Below are positions 1 to 7,265 of a DNA stretch of 41,906 bases, one piece after another; position 1 is the first letter of the stretch, and every line of letters begins with the position of its first letter. The position numbers and the translations under genes are program-made. Location of the stretch: contig JABDKP010000172.1 of the NCBI GenBank assembly GCA_013002175.1, positions 1 through 41,906 of the forward strand, written 5' to 3'. This stretch comes from Ilumatobacter sp. GTDB lineage: Bacteria; Actinomycetota; Acidimicrobiia; Acidimicrobiales; Ilumatobacteraceae. The notes beneath the pieces are model-generated. The model was not told the origin of the DNA. It saw nothing but the letters and a program-made list of their open reading frames with translations, and searched no databases.

Positions 1-127
1 CTCCGCGGGCGTCCCGACCAGCGAGCGCCCACACGTTCAGGTTGTGTCTGACACAAGTCGCACGCCGTCGGAGGGCGATTCGTGCCCAGACGAGGCGAAA
101 GGAATCCAGGAGGGTCGACAGGTGCGG

Positions 128-194
128 CCTGGCAAGGCGCGACGAGCACCGAGCTGCCTTGGGGCAGCGAGCGTCGAGGCGGAACGCAGCCAGG
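128..194. repeat. Nested imperfect palindrome downstream of livF
   Basis: Three nested inverted repeats are visible: an outer arm at 128-133 (CCTGGC) with 189-194 (GCCAGG), a middle arm at 140-144 (CGACG) with 172-176 (CGTCG), and an inner arm at 153-158 (GCTGCC) with 163-168 (GGCAGC) closing a 4-nt loop. Together they could fold into one long stem with internal loops. It lies 3' of livF on the minus strand, so it may end that transcript, though no U-tract follows. It could also be a dispersed palindromic repeat; no second copy is obvious in this window. The rest of 1-209 shows nothing I can support as a gene. Confidence 0.5.
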
Positions 195-209
195 GCGTGG
201 CCGGCGGCC

Positions 210-941
210 CTACTGGTGGGTCTTGACGAGGGTGCCGAGGTACAACTCGATCACCTTCGGGTCGGTCAAGAGTTCGCGCCCGGTGCCCGTGTAGGCGTTC
301 TGGCCCTGGTCGAGCACGTACCCGCGGTCACAGATCTGCAGGCAGCGGCTGGCGTTCTGCTCGACCATCACGATCGACACACCGGCCTTGTTGATCTGGT
401 GACAGCGGATGAACACCTCGTCCTGCAGCGCCGGCGAGAGGCCGGCCGACGGCTCGTCGAGCAGCAGCACCGAGGGGTCCATCATCAGGGCCCGGCCCAT
501 CGCCAGCATCTGGCGCTCGCCGCCGGACAGCGATCCGGCCCGCACCGTCGAGCGCTCGAGCAGGCGTGGGAACATCTCCCCCACCACCTCGAACCGCTCG
601 TCGAAGATCTTCGGGTTGAGAAACGTCCCCATCTCCAGGTTCTCGATCACCGTCAGCGCCGGGAACACGTTGTCGTTCTGCGGGACGTAGCCGATGCCGC
701 GGCTGACCAGGCCGTGCGCTTTCAGGTTGGTGATGTCCTCGCCGCGCAGGCGGACCTTGCCGGCGCGCACGCCGACGAGACCGAACATCGCCTTGACGAG
801 CGTCGACTTGCCGGCCCCGTTCGGGCCGATGATGCCGACCAATTCACCCTCGGCGAGTTCGAGGCTGCATCCGTTGAGGATGTTGACGCCCGGTACGTAC
901 CCCGCGGTCAGGTCGTCGGCGATCAGCAGCGGCTCAGACAT
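210..941 (-). CDS. livF: Branched-chain amino acid-type ABC transporter ATPase LivF
   Basis: This 243-residue cytoplasmic ATPase is of the LivF type and powers uptake of branched-chain amino acids or related substrates together with LivG. The Walker A motif GPNGAGKS is at residues 39-46, the signature LSGGERQ at 138-144 and Walker B LLLDEP at 159-164; the switch histidine region is replaced by the MVEQNA form typical of LivF. Length matches the family (about 235-245). It is last in the operon livH-livM-livG-livF, 24 bp after livG. A purine-rich site (GAGAGG, 947-952) lies 5 nt before the ATG, so it is probably translated from a Shine-Dalgarno site on the shared mRNA. Which substrate is carried cannot be told: no binding-protein gene is in the window. 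Confidence 0.93.
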   Translation of the reverse strand: MSEPLLIADDLTAGYVPGVNILNGCSLELAEGELVGIIGPNGAGKSTLVKAMFGLVGVRAGKVRLRGEDITNLKAHGLVSRGIGYVPQNDNVFPALTVIENLEMGTFLNPKIFDERFEVVGEMFPRLLERSTVRAGSLSGGERQMLAMGRALMMDPSVLLLDEPSAGLSPALQDEVFIRCHQINKAGVSIVMVEQNASRCLQICDRGYVLDQGQNAYTGTGRELLTDPKVIELYLGTLVKTHQ

Positions 942-965
942 GGGACCCTCTCACCATCAGCTTGC

Positions 966-1922
966 TCACAGTTCCGTGTCGAGGTCGAGCGCACTGTCGT
1001 GGTGCGAACCGAGGTATGCGTCGACGACGGCCTGGTTCTCGCCGATCGACGCCGGTGGGCCCTCGGCGATGATGCGGCCCTCGGCCATGACGATCACCCA
1101 GTCGCTGATCTCCTGCACCATGTCCATGTCGTGCTCGACGAACAGCACCGTCATCCCCTGCTCGCTGAGGCCGGTCACGTGGCCGAGCAGCGACTGCGTC
1201 AACGCCGGATTGACGCCGGCCATCGGCTCGTCGAGCATCACCATCGTCGGCTCGACCATCAGCGCCCGCGCCATCTCCAGCAACTTGCGCTGCCCGCCGG
1301 ACAGCGTGCCGGCGAACTCGTCGCGCATGTGGCTCATCTTGAAGCGCTCGAGCAGCGCATCGGCGCGGGCCTCGATGTCGCGCTCCTGGGCCTTCCACGT
1401 GAACGGCAGGATCGACCGCCACAACTTCTCGCCGCGCTGGCCCGTCGCGCCGAGCTTCATGTTCTCGATCACGGTCATCTTCGACAGCGCCTTGGTCAAC
1501 TGGAACGTTCGGACCATGCCGTAGTTGGCGATCTTGTGTGCCGGCACGTCGTCGATGTTGTGCCCGTCGAACACGCGCGTGCCCGAGTCCGGCTTGTCGA
1601 AGTTCGTCAGGAGGTTGAACAGCGTCGTCTTGCCCGCGCCGTTCGGCCCGATCAGCGCGGTGATCACGCCACGCTGCACCTCGACGTGATCGGCATCGAC
1701 GGCCGTGAGACCGCCGAACCGCCGAACGACGTGGTCGGCGACGAGAATCGGATCGGGCTTCTTCGCACCCGGTTCCCACGGCACGTCGGCGAGTGCGGCA
1801 CGGGCAGCCTCGTGGTCGACCTCGCGCAGGGCTTCGGCGAGCGGGACGGCAACCGGCTCCGGATCGGCGGCCTCGGGACCGGCGTCGGGGACACCCGGCA
1901 CGTCCATGTCGTCAGCGGTCAT
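966..1922 (-). CDS. livG: Branched-chain amino acid-type ABC transporter ATPase LivG
   Basis: This 318-residue ATPase is the LivG partner of LivF. Walker A GPNGAGKT is at residues 92-99, the signature LSGGQRK at 207-213 and the Walker B aspartate-glutamate at 231-232. The end of the protein has the extra helices and the FVEHDMD switch region typical of LivG. About 58 residues precede the usual start of the family; this tail is rich in Asp, Glu, Pro and Ala and looks disordered. The ATG at 1922 overlaps the end of livM by 11 bp, consistent with translational coupling. A start further inside, at the second Met (residue 6), is possible and would not change the domain. Confidence 0.92.
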   Translation of the reverse strand: MTADDMDVPGVPDAGPEAADPEPVAVPLAEALREVDHEAARAALADVPWEPGAKKPDPILVADHVVRRFGGLTAVDADHVEVQRGVITALIGPNGAGKTTLFNLLTNFDKPDSGTRVFDGHNIDDVPAHKIANYGMVRTFQLTKALSKMTVIENMKLGATGQRGEKLWRSILPFTWKAQERDIEARADALLERFKMSHMRDEFAGTLSGGQRKLLEMARALMVEPTMVMLDEPMAGVNPALTQSLLGHVTGLSEQGMTVLFVEHDMDMVQEISDWVIVMAEGRIIAEGPPASIGENQAVVDAYLGSHHDSALDLDTEL

Positions 1923-2952
1923 CGAGCGCCATCTCTTCCTTGTTGCCGATGATGCCCTGCGGCCGGAACGCCGCGAGCAGCACGAGCCCGAGCCCCATCA
2001 GCATGAACCGCACCTGACCGACCTGCGTACCCGTCATGATCGACTCGGGGATGTTGCCGTTCGCCACGCCCTGACGCAGGAAGATGTCGGTGAAGTCGAG
2101 GATTCCGTAGAGGATCGCTGCGCCGATGAGCGGCCCCATGATCTTGCCGGCGCCACCGAGGATCAGCGCCACCCACACGAAGAACGTGACGTCGGTGATG
2201 AAGTTGTCGGGCTGTGCGAGGGAGAAGCCGATCGCCCGCAGCATGCCACCGATCGCACCGAAGATGCCGCCCAACATCAGTGCCTGCATCTTGTACCAGT
2301 ACGCGTTCTTGCCGAGGCTGCGCGCCGCGTCCTCGTCCTCGCGGATCGCCTTCAGCACGCGGCCCCACGGACTGCGGATGATCAGCCAGCAGGTGAACGC
2401 ACTGAGTGCGAGCACGACCCACCCCACGAGGACCAGGAACATCTGGTTCCCGATGAACAGGTCGAACAGGTACCGCCCGCCGGGGTCGAACGGGCTCATG
2501 TCGTAGAACGTCTTGGAGAACCCGCTGAGGCCGTCGGACGAACCGGTGAGCCAGTCGAACCGTGGCGAGCGGGCGATCAGGCGGAAGATCTCGGCGGCCG
2601 CGATCGTCACGATCGCGAGGTAGTCCGCGCGTAGTCGCAGCGTGGGGATACCCATGATCAACGCCATGATCAGCGGGAAGACGACGACCGCGACGAACAC
2701 ACCGAGCCAGAACAACGTCGTGGTGCTCAACCCGAGGTCGAGACCGTCCGGGTCGTTGAGGCGCGGCCCGATCGTGACGACGGTGATCGCCAGGCCGTAT
2801 GCACCGGCGGCCATGAAAACCGCCTGACCGAAGTTCAGCAGGCCGGTGTAGCCGAAGTGCAGGTTGAGCCCGATCGCGGCCAGCGCGAAGACGATGAACC
2901 GCTCGCCGATCAGGCCGCGGATCGTGTTCTCGAGAATTGCCCCCCAGTCCAT
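1912..2952 (-). CDS. livM: Branched-chain amino acid-type ABC transporter permease LivM
   Basis: This 346-residue inner-membrane permease has many hydrophobic segments. It carries the FGYTGLLNFGQA motif near residue 33 and the EDEDAARSLGKNAYWYK coupling segment near residue 205, both characteristic of LivM. The first residues (MDWGAILENTIRGLIGE) precede the first membrane helix, so the start looks right. A good Shine-Dalgarno site (GGAG at 2959-2962) lies 6 nt before the ATG, only 19 bp after the livH stop codon. It is therefore expressed from the operon message rather than from its own promoter. Confidence 0.93.
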   Translation of the reverse strand: MDWGAILENTIRGLIGERFIVFALAAIGLNLHFGYTGLLNFGQAVFMAAGAYGLAITVVTIGPRLNDPDGLDLGLSTTTLFWLGVFVAVVVFPLIMALIMGIPTLRLRADYLAIVTIAAAEIFRLIARSPRFDWLTGSSDGLSGFSKTFYDMSPFDPGGRYLFDLFIGNQMFLVLVGWVVLALSAFTCWLIIRSPWGRVLKAIREDEDAARSLGKNAYWYKMQALMLGGIFGAIGGMLRAIGFSLAQPDNFITDVTFFVWVALILGGAGKIMGPLIGAAILYGILDFTDIFLRQGVANGNIPESIMTGTQVGQVRFMLMGLGLVLLAAFRPQGIIGNKEEMALDDR

Positions 2953-2958
2953 GTGTGT

Positions 2959-2962
2959 CTCC
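2959..2962 (-). promoter_or_regulatory. Ribosome binding site of livM
   Basis: GGAG lies six bases before the livM ATG. It contrasts with the leaderless start of livH upstream and fits an operon-internal gene. Confidence 0.6.
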
Positions 2963-2971
2963 GATCCGTCC

Positions 2972-4327
2972 CTATCCGATTCGTTCCGCTCGGCCGAGCA
3001 GGCCCTGAGGTCGGACCAGCAAGATGACGATCAACGTGATCAGCGCGCCGACGTTCTTCATGTCGCTCGGGATCACCAGCGTCGACATCTGGATGAAGAT
3101 GCCGGCGATGATGCTGCCGAACAACGCGCCGTACGCCGTACCCAGGCCGCCGAGCGTCACGCCGGCGAACATCAGCAGCAGCAGGCGGAAGCCCATCTCC
3201 CAGTTGATGTTCTCCGTCAAGCCGAACAGCACGCCGCCCAGGCCGGCGAGCGCACTGCCGACGATCCACACCCAGCGGATCACCTTCTCGACGTCGATGC
3301 CCGAGGACTCGGCCAGGTCGCGGTTGTCGGCGACCGCGCGCATCGCCTTGCCGATCCGTGTGCGTTGGAGTGCGACGCCGACGGCGACGAGCACGGCGAG
3401 TGCGAAGACGATGATGAAGATGTCCTTGCGCAGCAGCGAGAAGACGCCGAAGTCGACCTGCTGGCCGATGCGGTAGTCACGGTAGAAGCCGGCGCGGCCG
3501 CCGAACTGGTACAGCAGGACATACCGCGCCAGGATCGAGAAGCCGATCGACACGACGAGTGCGGCGATGAGACTTGCGCCCCGATTGCGCAACCGTTTCC
3601 AGACGTACTCGTTGAACAGCCACCCGGCGACGCCGGTGATGACGATCGCGACGACGCCGGCGAACACGAGCGAACTCATCCAGCTGCCGAGCCACGACAC
3701 CTGCCACGTCACATGGAAGACGAACGCGACCATCGCCCCGAACGTCACCATCTCGCCGTGGGCGAAGTTCGTCAGGCCGGTTGTGCCGTAGATCAGCGAC
3801 AGGCCGATCGCGCACATCGCGATGATCATGCCGAGCTTGATGCCGTCGACGAACAACTGCACCGAACGGATCGTGTTGTCCTCGGTCGTCACCCGCTCGC
3901 CGAGCGGGAACAGCGTGTTGCGTGTCGTACCGGGTTGGACCTCGATGCCGGTCAACGGGTTGCTGGCACCCTCGCGCAGCGAGACGCCCTCGGCGAGCGT
4001 CGACTCGTCGAGTTCGACCGAGTAGAAACCAGGACCCGGCAGCGGGACGAGCCAGGCCCCCTCGGCGTCGGTCGTCGACGACCCGACCTCGTTGCCGTCG
4101 GCGTCGAACACGGTGAACGTCGCACCCTCGACGAAGATGTTCTCGCCCGCTTCGTCTCGTGTCCGCAGCGTGCCACCGAGCGTTTCGTCGGCGCCGGAAT
4201 CGTCCTGTGCGAGCGCCGGCGCACCGATCGCCAGTGCGATGAGCAGCGCACCGATCGCCGTCAGGACCGCCCTCGCGCCGCCGGAGCGGCGGTCGGGCCG
4301 GAGCACATTTCGAGACGCCTGGGGCAC
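2972..4327 (-). CDS. livH: LivH-type ABC permease with N-terminal signal peptide and extracellular domain
   Basis: This permease has 451 residues, against about 290-310 for ordinary LivH. Residues 155-451 are a normal LivH permease with the GTTGLTNFAHGEMVTFGA motif near 181 and the MRAVADNRDLAESSGID coupling loop. Residues 1-40 look like a cleavable signal peptide: basic start, hydrophobic stretch, ALA before QDDSG. Residues 51-145 form a hydrophilic domain with repeated beta-strand patterns, including GATFTVFDADGNEVGSSTTD. That resembles carboxypeptidase-regulatory-like or SpaA/prealbumin-like extracellular folds. A GTG start at 4327 is chosen because a TAGAGT hexamer ends 8 nt before it. 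First gene of the liv operon. The added domain may bind substrate or the solute-binding protein; that is inference. Confidence 0.88.
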   Translation of the reverse strand: MPQASRNVLRPDRRSGGARAVLTAIGALLIALAIGAPALAQDDSGADETLGGTLRTRDEAGENIFVEGATFTVFDADGNEVGSSTTDAEGAWLVPLPGPGFYSVELDESTLAEGVSLREGASNPLTGIEVQPGTTRNTLFPLGERVTTEDNTIRSVQLFVDGIKLGMIIAMCAIGLSLIYGTTGLTNFAHGEMVTFGAMVAFVFHVTWQVSWLGSWMSSLVFAGVVAIVITGVAGWLFNEYVWKRLRNRGASLIAALVVSIGFSILARYVLLYQFGGRAGFYRDYRIGQQVDFGVFSLLRKDIFIIVFALAVLVAVGVALQRTRIGKAMRAVADNRDLAESSGIDVEKVIRWVWIVGSALAGLGGVLFGLTENINWEMGFRLLLLMFAGVTLGGLGTAYGALFGSIIAGIFIQMSTLVIPSDMKNVGALITLIVILLVRPQGLLGRAERIG

Positions 4328-4335
4328 GAGCGGTA

Positions 4336-4341
4336 ACTCTA
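4336..4341 (-). promoter_or_regulatory. -10 element of livHMGF (leaderless)
   Basis: TAGAGT ends 8 nt before the GTG of livH, which predicts a leaderless operon transcript. Its first three bases are also the TAG stop codon of ctaA. Confidence 0.5.
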
Positions 4342-5289
4342 GGCCGCGCCGGCCACCCGAGCGGTAATCGCGGAGCGCTCACCGGACATCGAGCCGGTGA
4401 ACGCCGCGTCGGTGAGGCTGACCGTGGCCGCCCAGAGCAACGTCGCGAGGGCGATGTGCGCACCGACGAGCAGTTCCGGCACCCCGTTGAGGTACTGCAC
4501 ATAGCCGACACCGCCCTGGACGATGCCGAGGAAGATCCACGCCGACAGCGTCGAGCCGAGCAACTGACGAGCCGCCGCATCGCGCCGCAATTGCCAGGCG
4601 AGCGCGAGCGCAGCCACGATCGCGATCAGCACCGTGATGCTGTGGACCCGCGCGACCATCGAGATGTCGAAACCGAACCGGCGAGCGTCTTCGTCGCCGG
4701 CGTGCGGGCCGGTCCCGGTGACGACCGTCCCGGTGATCAGCGCAAGCGTCGTGAGTGCCGCCACCACCGCCGCCCCGTCGCGAGACCGCGACCCGATCGA
4801 GCCGGCGACGGCGTGGGGCGAGGTCGGCTGCCGTGAGGTCGGGCGCGATGAGCTCCGGTTGATCGCGACGACGCCGAACGCGATCGACGCCATCGCCAGC
4901 AGGAAGTGCGATTGCACGAGCACCGGGTGCAGGTCGCCGCGAACCGCCAAGCCGCCGACGACGGCATTCGCCATGACGGTGACCAGCACCCCGACGGCGG
5001 GCCACCGCACGGCCGGCATCGGCGGTCTGACCCGCCATGCGGCGACGACGAGCAGCACCGTGGGGAGGCCGATCAGCCCGCTGAAGATCCGGTTGATCTG
5101 CTCGATCGCGGCGTGGCCGGACGACACGTCGACGAACCGCTCGCTGTTGCAGTTCGGCCAGTCGTCGCACCCGAGGCCGCTCCCGGTGAGCCGGACGACG
5201 CCGCCCGCGACGACCAGCAACCCGATGCCGACCGTGGTGATCATCGCGAGCCGGCGGACGCTCGATGGGCCGACGGTCCAGCGTTCCAT
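4339..5289 (-). CDS. ctaA: Heme A synthase (COX15/CtaA family)
   Basis: CtaA oxidises the C8 methyl group of heme O to make heme A for cytochrome c oxidase in the membrane. This 316-residue protein has about eight hydrophobic segments and the typical N-terminal motif GSGLGCDDWPNC, with Cys41 and Cys47 matching the paired cysteines of Gram-positive CtaA. Conserved histidines occur in the HPVLVQSH segment, in ARVHSI and in VGAHIALA. In the Glu-x-x-His-Arg motif of the second helix the histidine is Asn here (Glu63, Asn66, Arg67). The ATG at 5289 is preceded by TAGCCT. It is separate from the liv operon, whose promoter overlaps its stop codon, and divergent from the gene at 5322. Confidence 0.88.
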   Translation of the reverse strand: MERWTVGPSSVRRLAMITTVGIGLLVVAGGVVRLTGSGLGCDDWPNCNSERFVDVSSGHAAIEQINRIFSGLIGLPTVLLVVAAWRVRPPMPAVRWPAVGVLVTVMANAVVGGLAVRGDLHPVLVQSHFLLAMASIAFGVVAINRSSSRPTSRQPTSPHAVAGSIGSRSRDGAAVVAALTTLALITGTVVTGTGPHAGDEDARRFGFDISMVARVHSITVLIAIVAALALAWQLRRDAAARQLLGSTLSAWIFLGIVQGGVGYVQYLNGVPELLVGAHIALATLLWAATVSLTDAAFTGSMSGERSAITARVAGAA

Positions 5290-5298
5290 ACTCGGGCC

Positions 5299-5304
5299 AG
5301 GCTA
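5299..5304 (-). promoter_or_regulatory. -10 element of ctaA
   Basis: TAGCCT ends 9 nt before the ctaA ATG. It faces the forward TAGCGT at 5309-5314 within a 32-bp divergent intergenic space. Confidence 0.45.
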
Positions 5305-5308
5305 CGGC

Positions 5309-5314
5309 TAGCGT
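5309..5314 (+). promoter_or_regulatory. -10 element of the gene at 5322 (leaderless)
   Basis: TAGCGT is followed by 7 nt and then the GTG at 5322. Confidence 0.5.
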
Positions 5315-5321
5315 CCCGGCG

Positions 5322-6458
5322 GTGCTCAGCTCGTTCGACGACTTCCCCATCCATCAGACGACGCGGCCGGTCGCACACACGGCGACATCGGACATCAACC
5401 ACTACGACCGGTACTTCTTCAACGGCTACACCCGCGACACGCGCCTGTTCTTCGCGGCAGCGATGGGCCTGTACCCCAACCGCCACGTCGCCGACGCCCA
5501 CTTCAGCGTCGTCCTCGACGGCGGCACGCCCGACGCCCGGCAGATCAACGTGCACGCATCACGCCGCGCACCGGTGGAACGGCGCGACGCCAACACGGTC
5601 GGCCCGATCGAGGTCTCGGTGCTCGATCCCCTGCACGCGCTGCGGATCGCCGTCGAGGCACCCGAGCAGGGGCTGCGGGCCGACCTCACGTTCGTCCGGC
5701 GTTGCGCCGCCGTCGAGGAACCGCACTTCTTCCTCCAGGTCGGCCAGCGCGTCGTGATGGACTCGACGCGCCTCACGCAGTTCGGCGGGTGGGAGGGCTG
5801 GATCGAGATCGACGGCGAGATGATCGACCTCGCACCGGGCGAGCAGGTCGGATCGCGCGATCGCTCGTGGGGTGTCCGTCCCGTCGGCGAGCCGTCCAGC
5901 ACCGGCGCGCCGGTCGCCGACCCGCAGTTCTACTGGCTGTGGGCGCCGATCAACTTCGACACGTTCGCGACCCACTTCGACGTCAACGAGTTGTACGACG
6001 GCAAGCGCTGGCACGAAACCGGGTTCGTGTGCCCCGTGATCACCGGCGATGGCATCGTGGCGGGCGAGGCGATGCGCGATGTCGACTACCGGGTCGGCTG
6101 GAAGCCGGGCACGCGCTGGGCCGACTGGTTCGAGATCGACCTCGTGCCATGGGACGGCGAACCGACGACGATCCAACTGGAGCCGCTGTTCGACTTCCCG
6201 ATGCGGGGCATCGGGTACGGCCATCCCGAGTGGCGCCACGGCGCATGGAAGGGCGAGTCGGTCGTCGGCGGCGATCGTTGGGACCTGCCGGTCGACGACC
6301 CGACTGCGATCGAGAACCTCCATGTACAGACCGTCGTCCGCGCAACGGCGTCGGGCGGCCTCGGCGAGCACGTCGGGATCGGCGTCCTCGAGCAGCTCGT
6401 GATCGGACGCCACGACCCGAGCGGCTTCACCGGCCTCACGACCGGCTCCGCGTCCTGA
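5322..6458 (+). CDS. AttH/CrtC-like (DUF7064/7065-type) protein of unknown function
   Basis: This 378-residue soluble protein has no signal peptide. It starts at GTG 5322, chosen for the TAGCGT hexamer 7 nt upstream; an in-frame ATG at 5265 lies inside ctaA and upstream of the promoter. The sequence is rich in Trp, His and beta-strand patterns. The segment GSRDRSWGVRPVG near residue 185 resembles the conserved block of AttH/hydroxyneurosporene-synthase-like beta-barrel proteins (DUF7064/7065). Those are often found beside dehydrogenases and lipid-handling enzymes in actinobacteria; the assignment is from memory of that motif only. It converges on an SDR gene with just 3 bp between stop codons. 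No enzymatic role can be assigned. Confidence 0.75.
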   Translation: MLSSFDDFPIHQTTRPVAHTATSDINHYDRYFFNGYTRDTRLFFAAAMGLYPNRHVADAHFSVVLDGGTPDARQINVHASRRAPVERRDANTVGPIEVSVLDPLHALRIAVEAPEQGLRADLTFVRRCAAVEEPHFFLQVGQRVVMDSTRLTQFGGWEGWIEIDGEMIDLAPGEQVGSRDRSWGVRPVGEPSSTGAPVADPQFYWLWAPINFDTFATHFDVNELYDGKRWHETGFVCPVITGDGIVAGEAMRDVDYRVGWKPGTRWADWFEIDLVPWDGEPTTIQLEPLFDFPMRGIGYGHPEWRHGAWKGESVVGGDRWDLPVDDPTAIENLHVQTVVRATASGGLGEHVGIGVLEQLVIGRHDPSGFTGLTTGSAS

Positions 6459-6466
6459 GCGTCAGG
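6454..6466. terminator. Small hairpin formed by two convergent stop codons
   Basis: CCTGA-GCG-TCAGG is a perfect 5-bp stem in which the two TGA stop codons of the convergent genes mirror each other. There is no U-tract; its terminator role is uncertain. Confidence 0.3.
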
Positions 6467-7265
6467 TGTGGCGGATCGACATCCCGCCGTCGACCGGGAT
6501 GATCGCCCCGTTGACGTAGCTCGCAGCCGGCAAACAGAGGCTCAGCGTCATCTGCGCGACCTCCTCGGGGGTGCCGTAGCGTCGCAACGGCACCCGTCGA
6601 CGGGCGTACGTCTCCTTGGCGGCGGCGTCGATGTCGGCGGTCATCGCGGTCTCGATCGGGCCGGGGCAGATGCAGTTGACCGTGACGCCATACCGCCCCA
6701 GCTCGACCGCGAAGCTCTTCGTCAGGCCGACGACGCCCGCCTTCGTCGCGGCATACGCCGCCAGTCCCGCAGTCGTGACGATCGCCTCGGTCGAGGCGAT
6801 GTTGACGACCCGGCCGCCACCGGGTGCGGCACGGAGGTGCTCGACGGCGAGGCGGATCAGCCGCGCATGCGCGGTGAGGTTGACGTCCAATGTGCGGGCC
6901 CAGTGGTCCTCGAACTCCGCGGTCGGCTGGAACGCCGACGTGGCGAGCGAGACACCGGCGTTGTTGACGACGATGTCGATCGCTCCGGACCAGTCGGTCG
7001 CGGCCTCGACCATCGCTTCGAGCTGGGCGTGGTCCGCGACATCGCAGACGACGCCCAGCGACGCGTCGTCGCCGTGTACCGACCGGATCTCATCGACGAC
7101 CGCACCGACGCGATCGCCGCCGAGGTCGGCGATCACCACCCGGGCTCCCTCGTCGGCGAGCAGATGCGAAATCGCCCGGCCCATCCCGCTCGCCGCGCCG
7201 GTGACGACCGCCGTCCTCCCCGCGATCGATCTGGACAGTGCGGTGAGACGGGCTGCTCCGGTCAC
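6462..7265 (-). CDS. SDR family NAD(P)-dependent oxidoreductase
   Basis: This 267-residue classical short-chain dehydrogenase/reductase has the Rossmann motif TGAASGMG near residue 20, NNAG near 95, the catalytic YAATK (Tyr-x-x-x-Lys) near 165 and the CPGPIETAM segment after it. The C-terminus VNGAIIPVDGG is typical of FabG-like members. The GTG at 7265 is preferred over a longer frame because it overlaps the stop codon of the upstream methyltransferase as GTGA, the usual coupling in this genome; the longer version adds 53 residues of non-family sequence. The substrate is unknown: FabG-like 3-oxoacyl or an alcohol/sterol substrate are equally possible. Confidence 0.88.
   Translation of the reverse strand: MTGAARLTALSRSIAGRTAVVTGAASGMGRAISHLLADEGARVVIADLGGDRVGAVVDEIRSVHGDDASLGVVCDVADHAQLEAMVEAATDWSGAIDIVVNNAGVSLATSAFQPTAEFEDHWARTLDVNLTAHARLIRLAVEHLRAAPGGGRVVNIASTEAIVTTAGLAAYAATKAGVVGLTKSFAVELGRYGVTVNCICPGPIETAMTADIDAAAKETYARRRVPLRRYGTPEEVAQMTLSLCLPAASYVNGAIIPVDGGMSIRHT

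Noticed and set aside
1-209. Possible structural RNA (RNase P, tmRNA or tRNA) at the left edge
   Set aside because: The region is palindromic, but I find no tRNA cloverleaf and none of the conserved RNase P or tmRNA core sequences.
44-226. Short open frame of 60 codons at the left end (plus strand)
   Set aside because: It overlaps the nested palindrome and the 3' end of livF, has no recognisable domain, no clear -10 or ribosome site, and its composition matches chance in GC-rich DNA.
42-1952. Open frame of 636 codons antisense to livF and livG
   Set aside because: Same reason: shadow composition, and both strands cannot be coding given clear ABC ATPase motifs on the minus strand.
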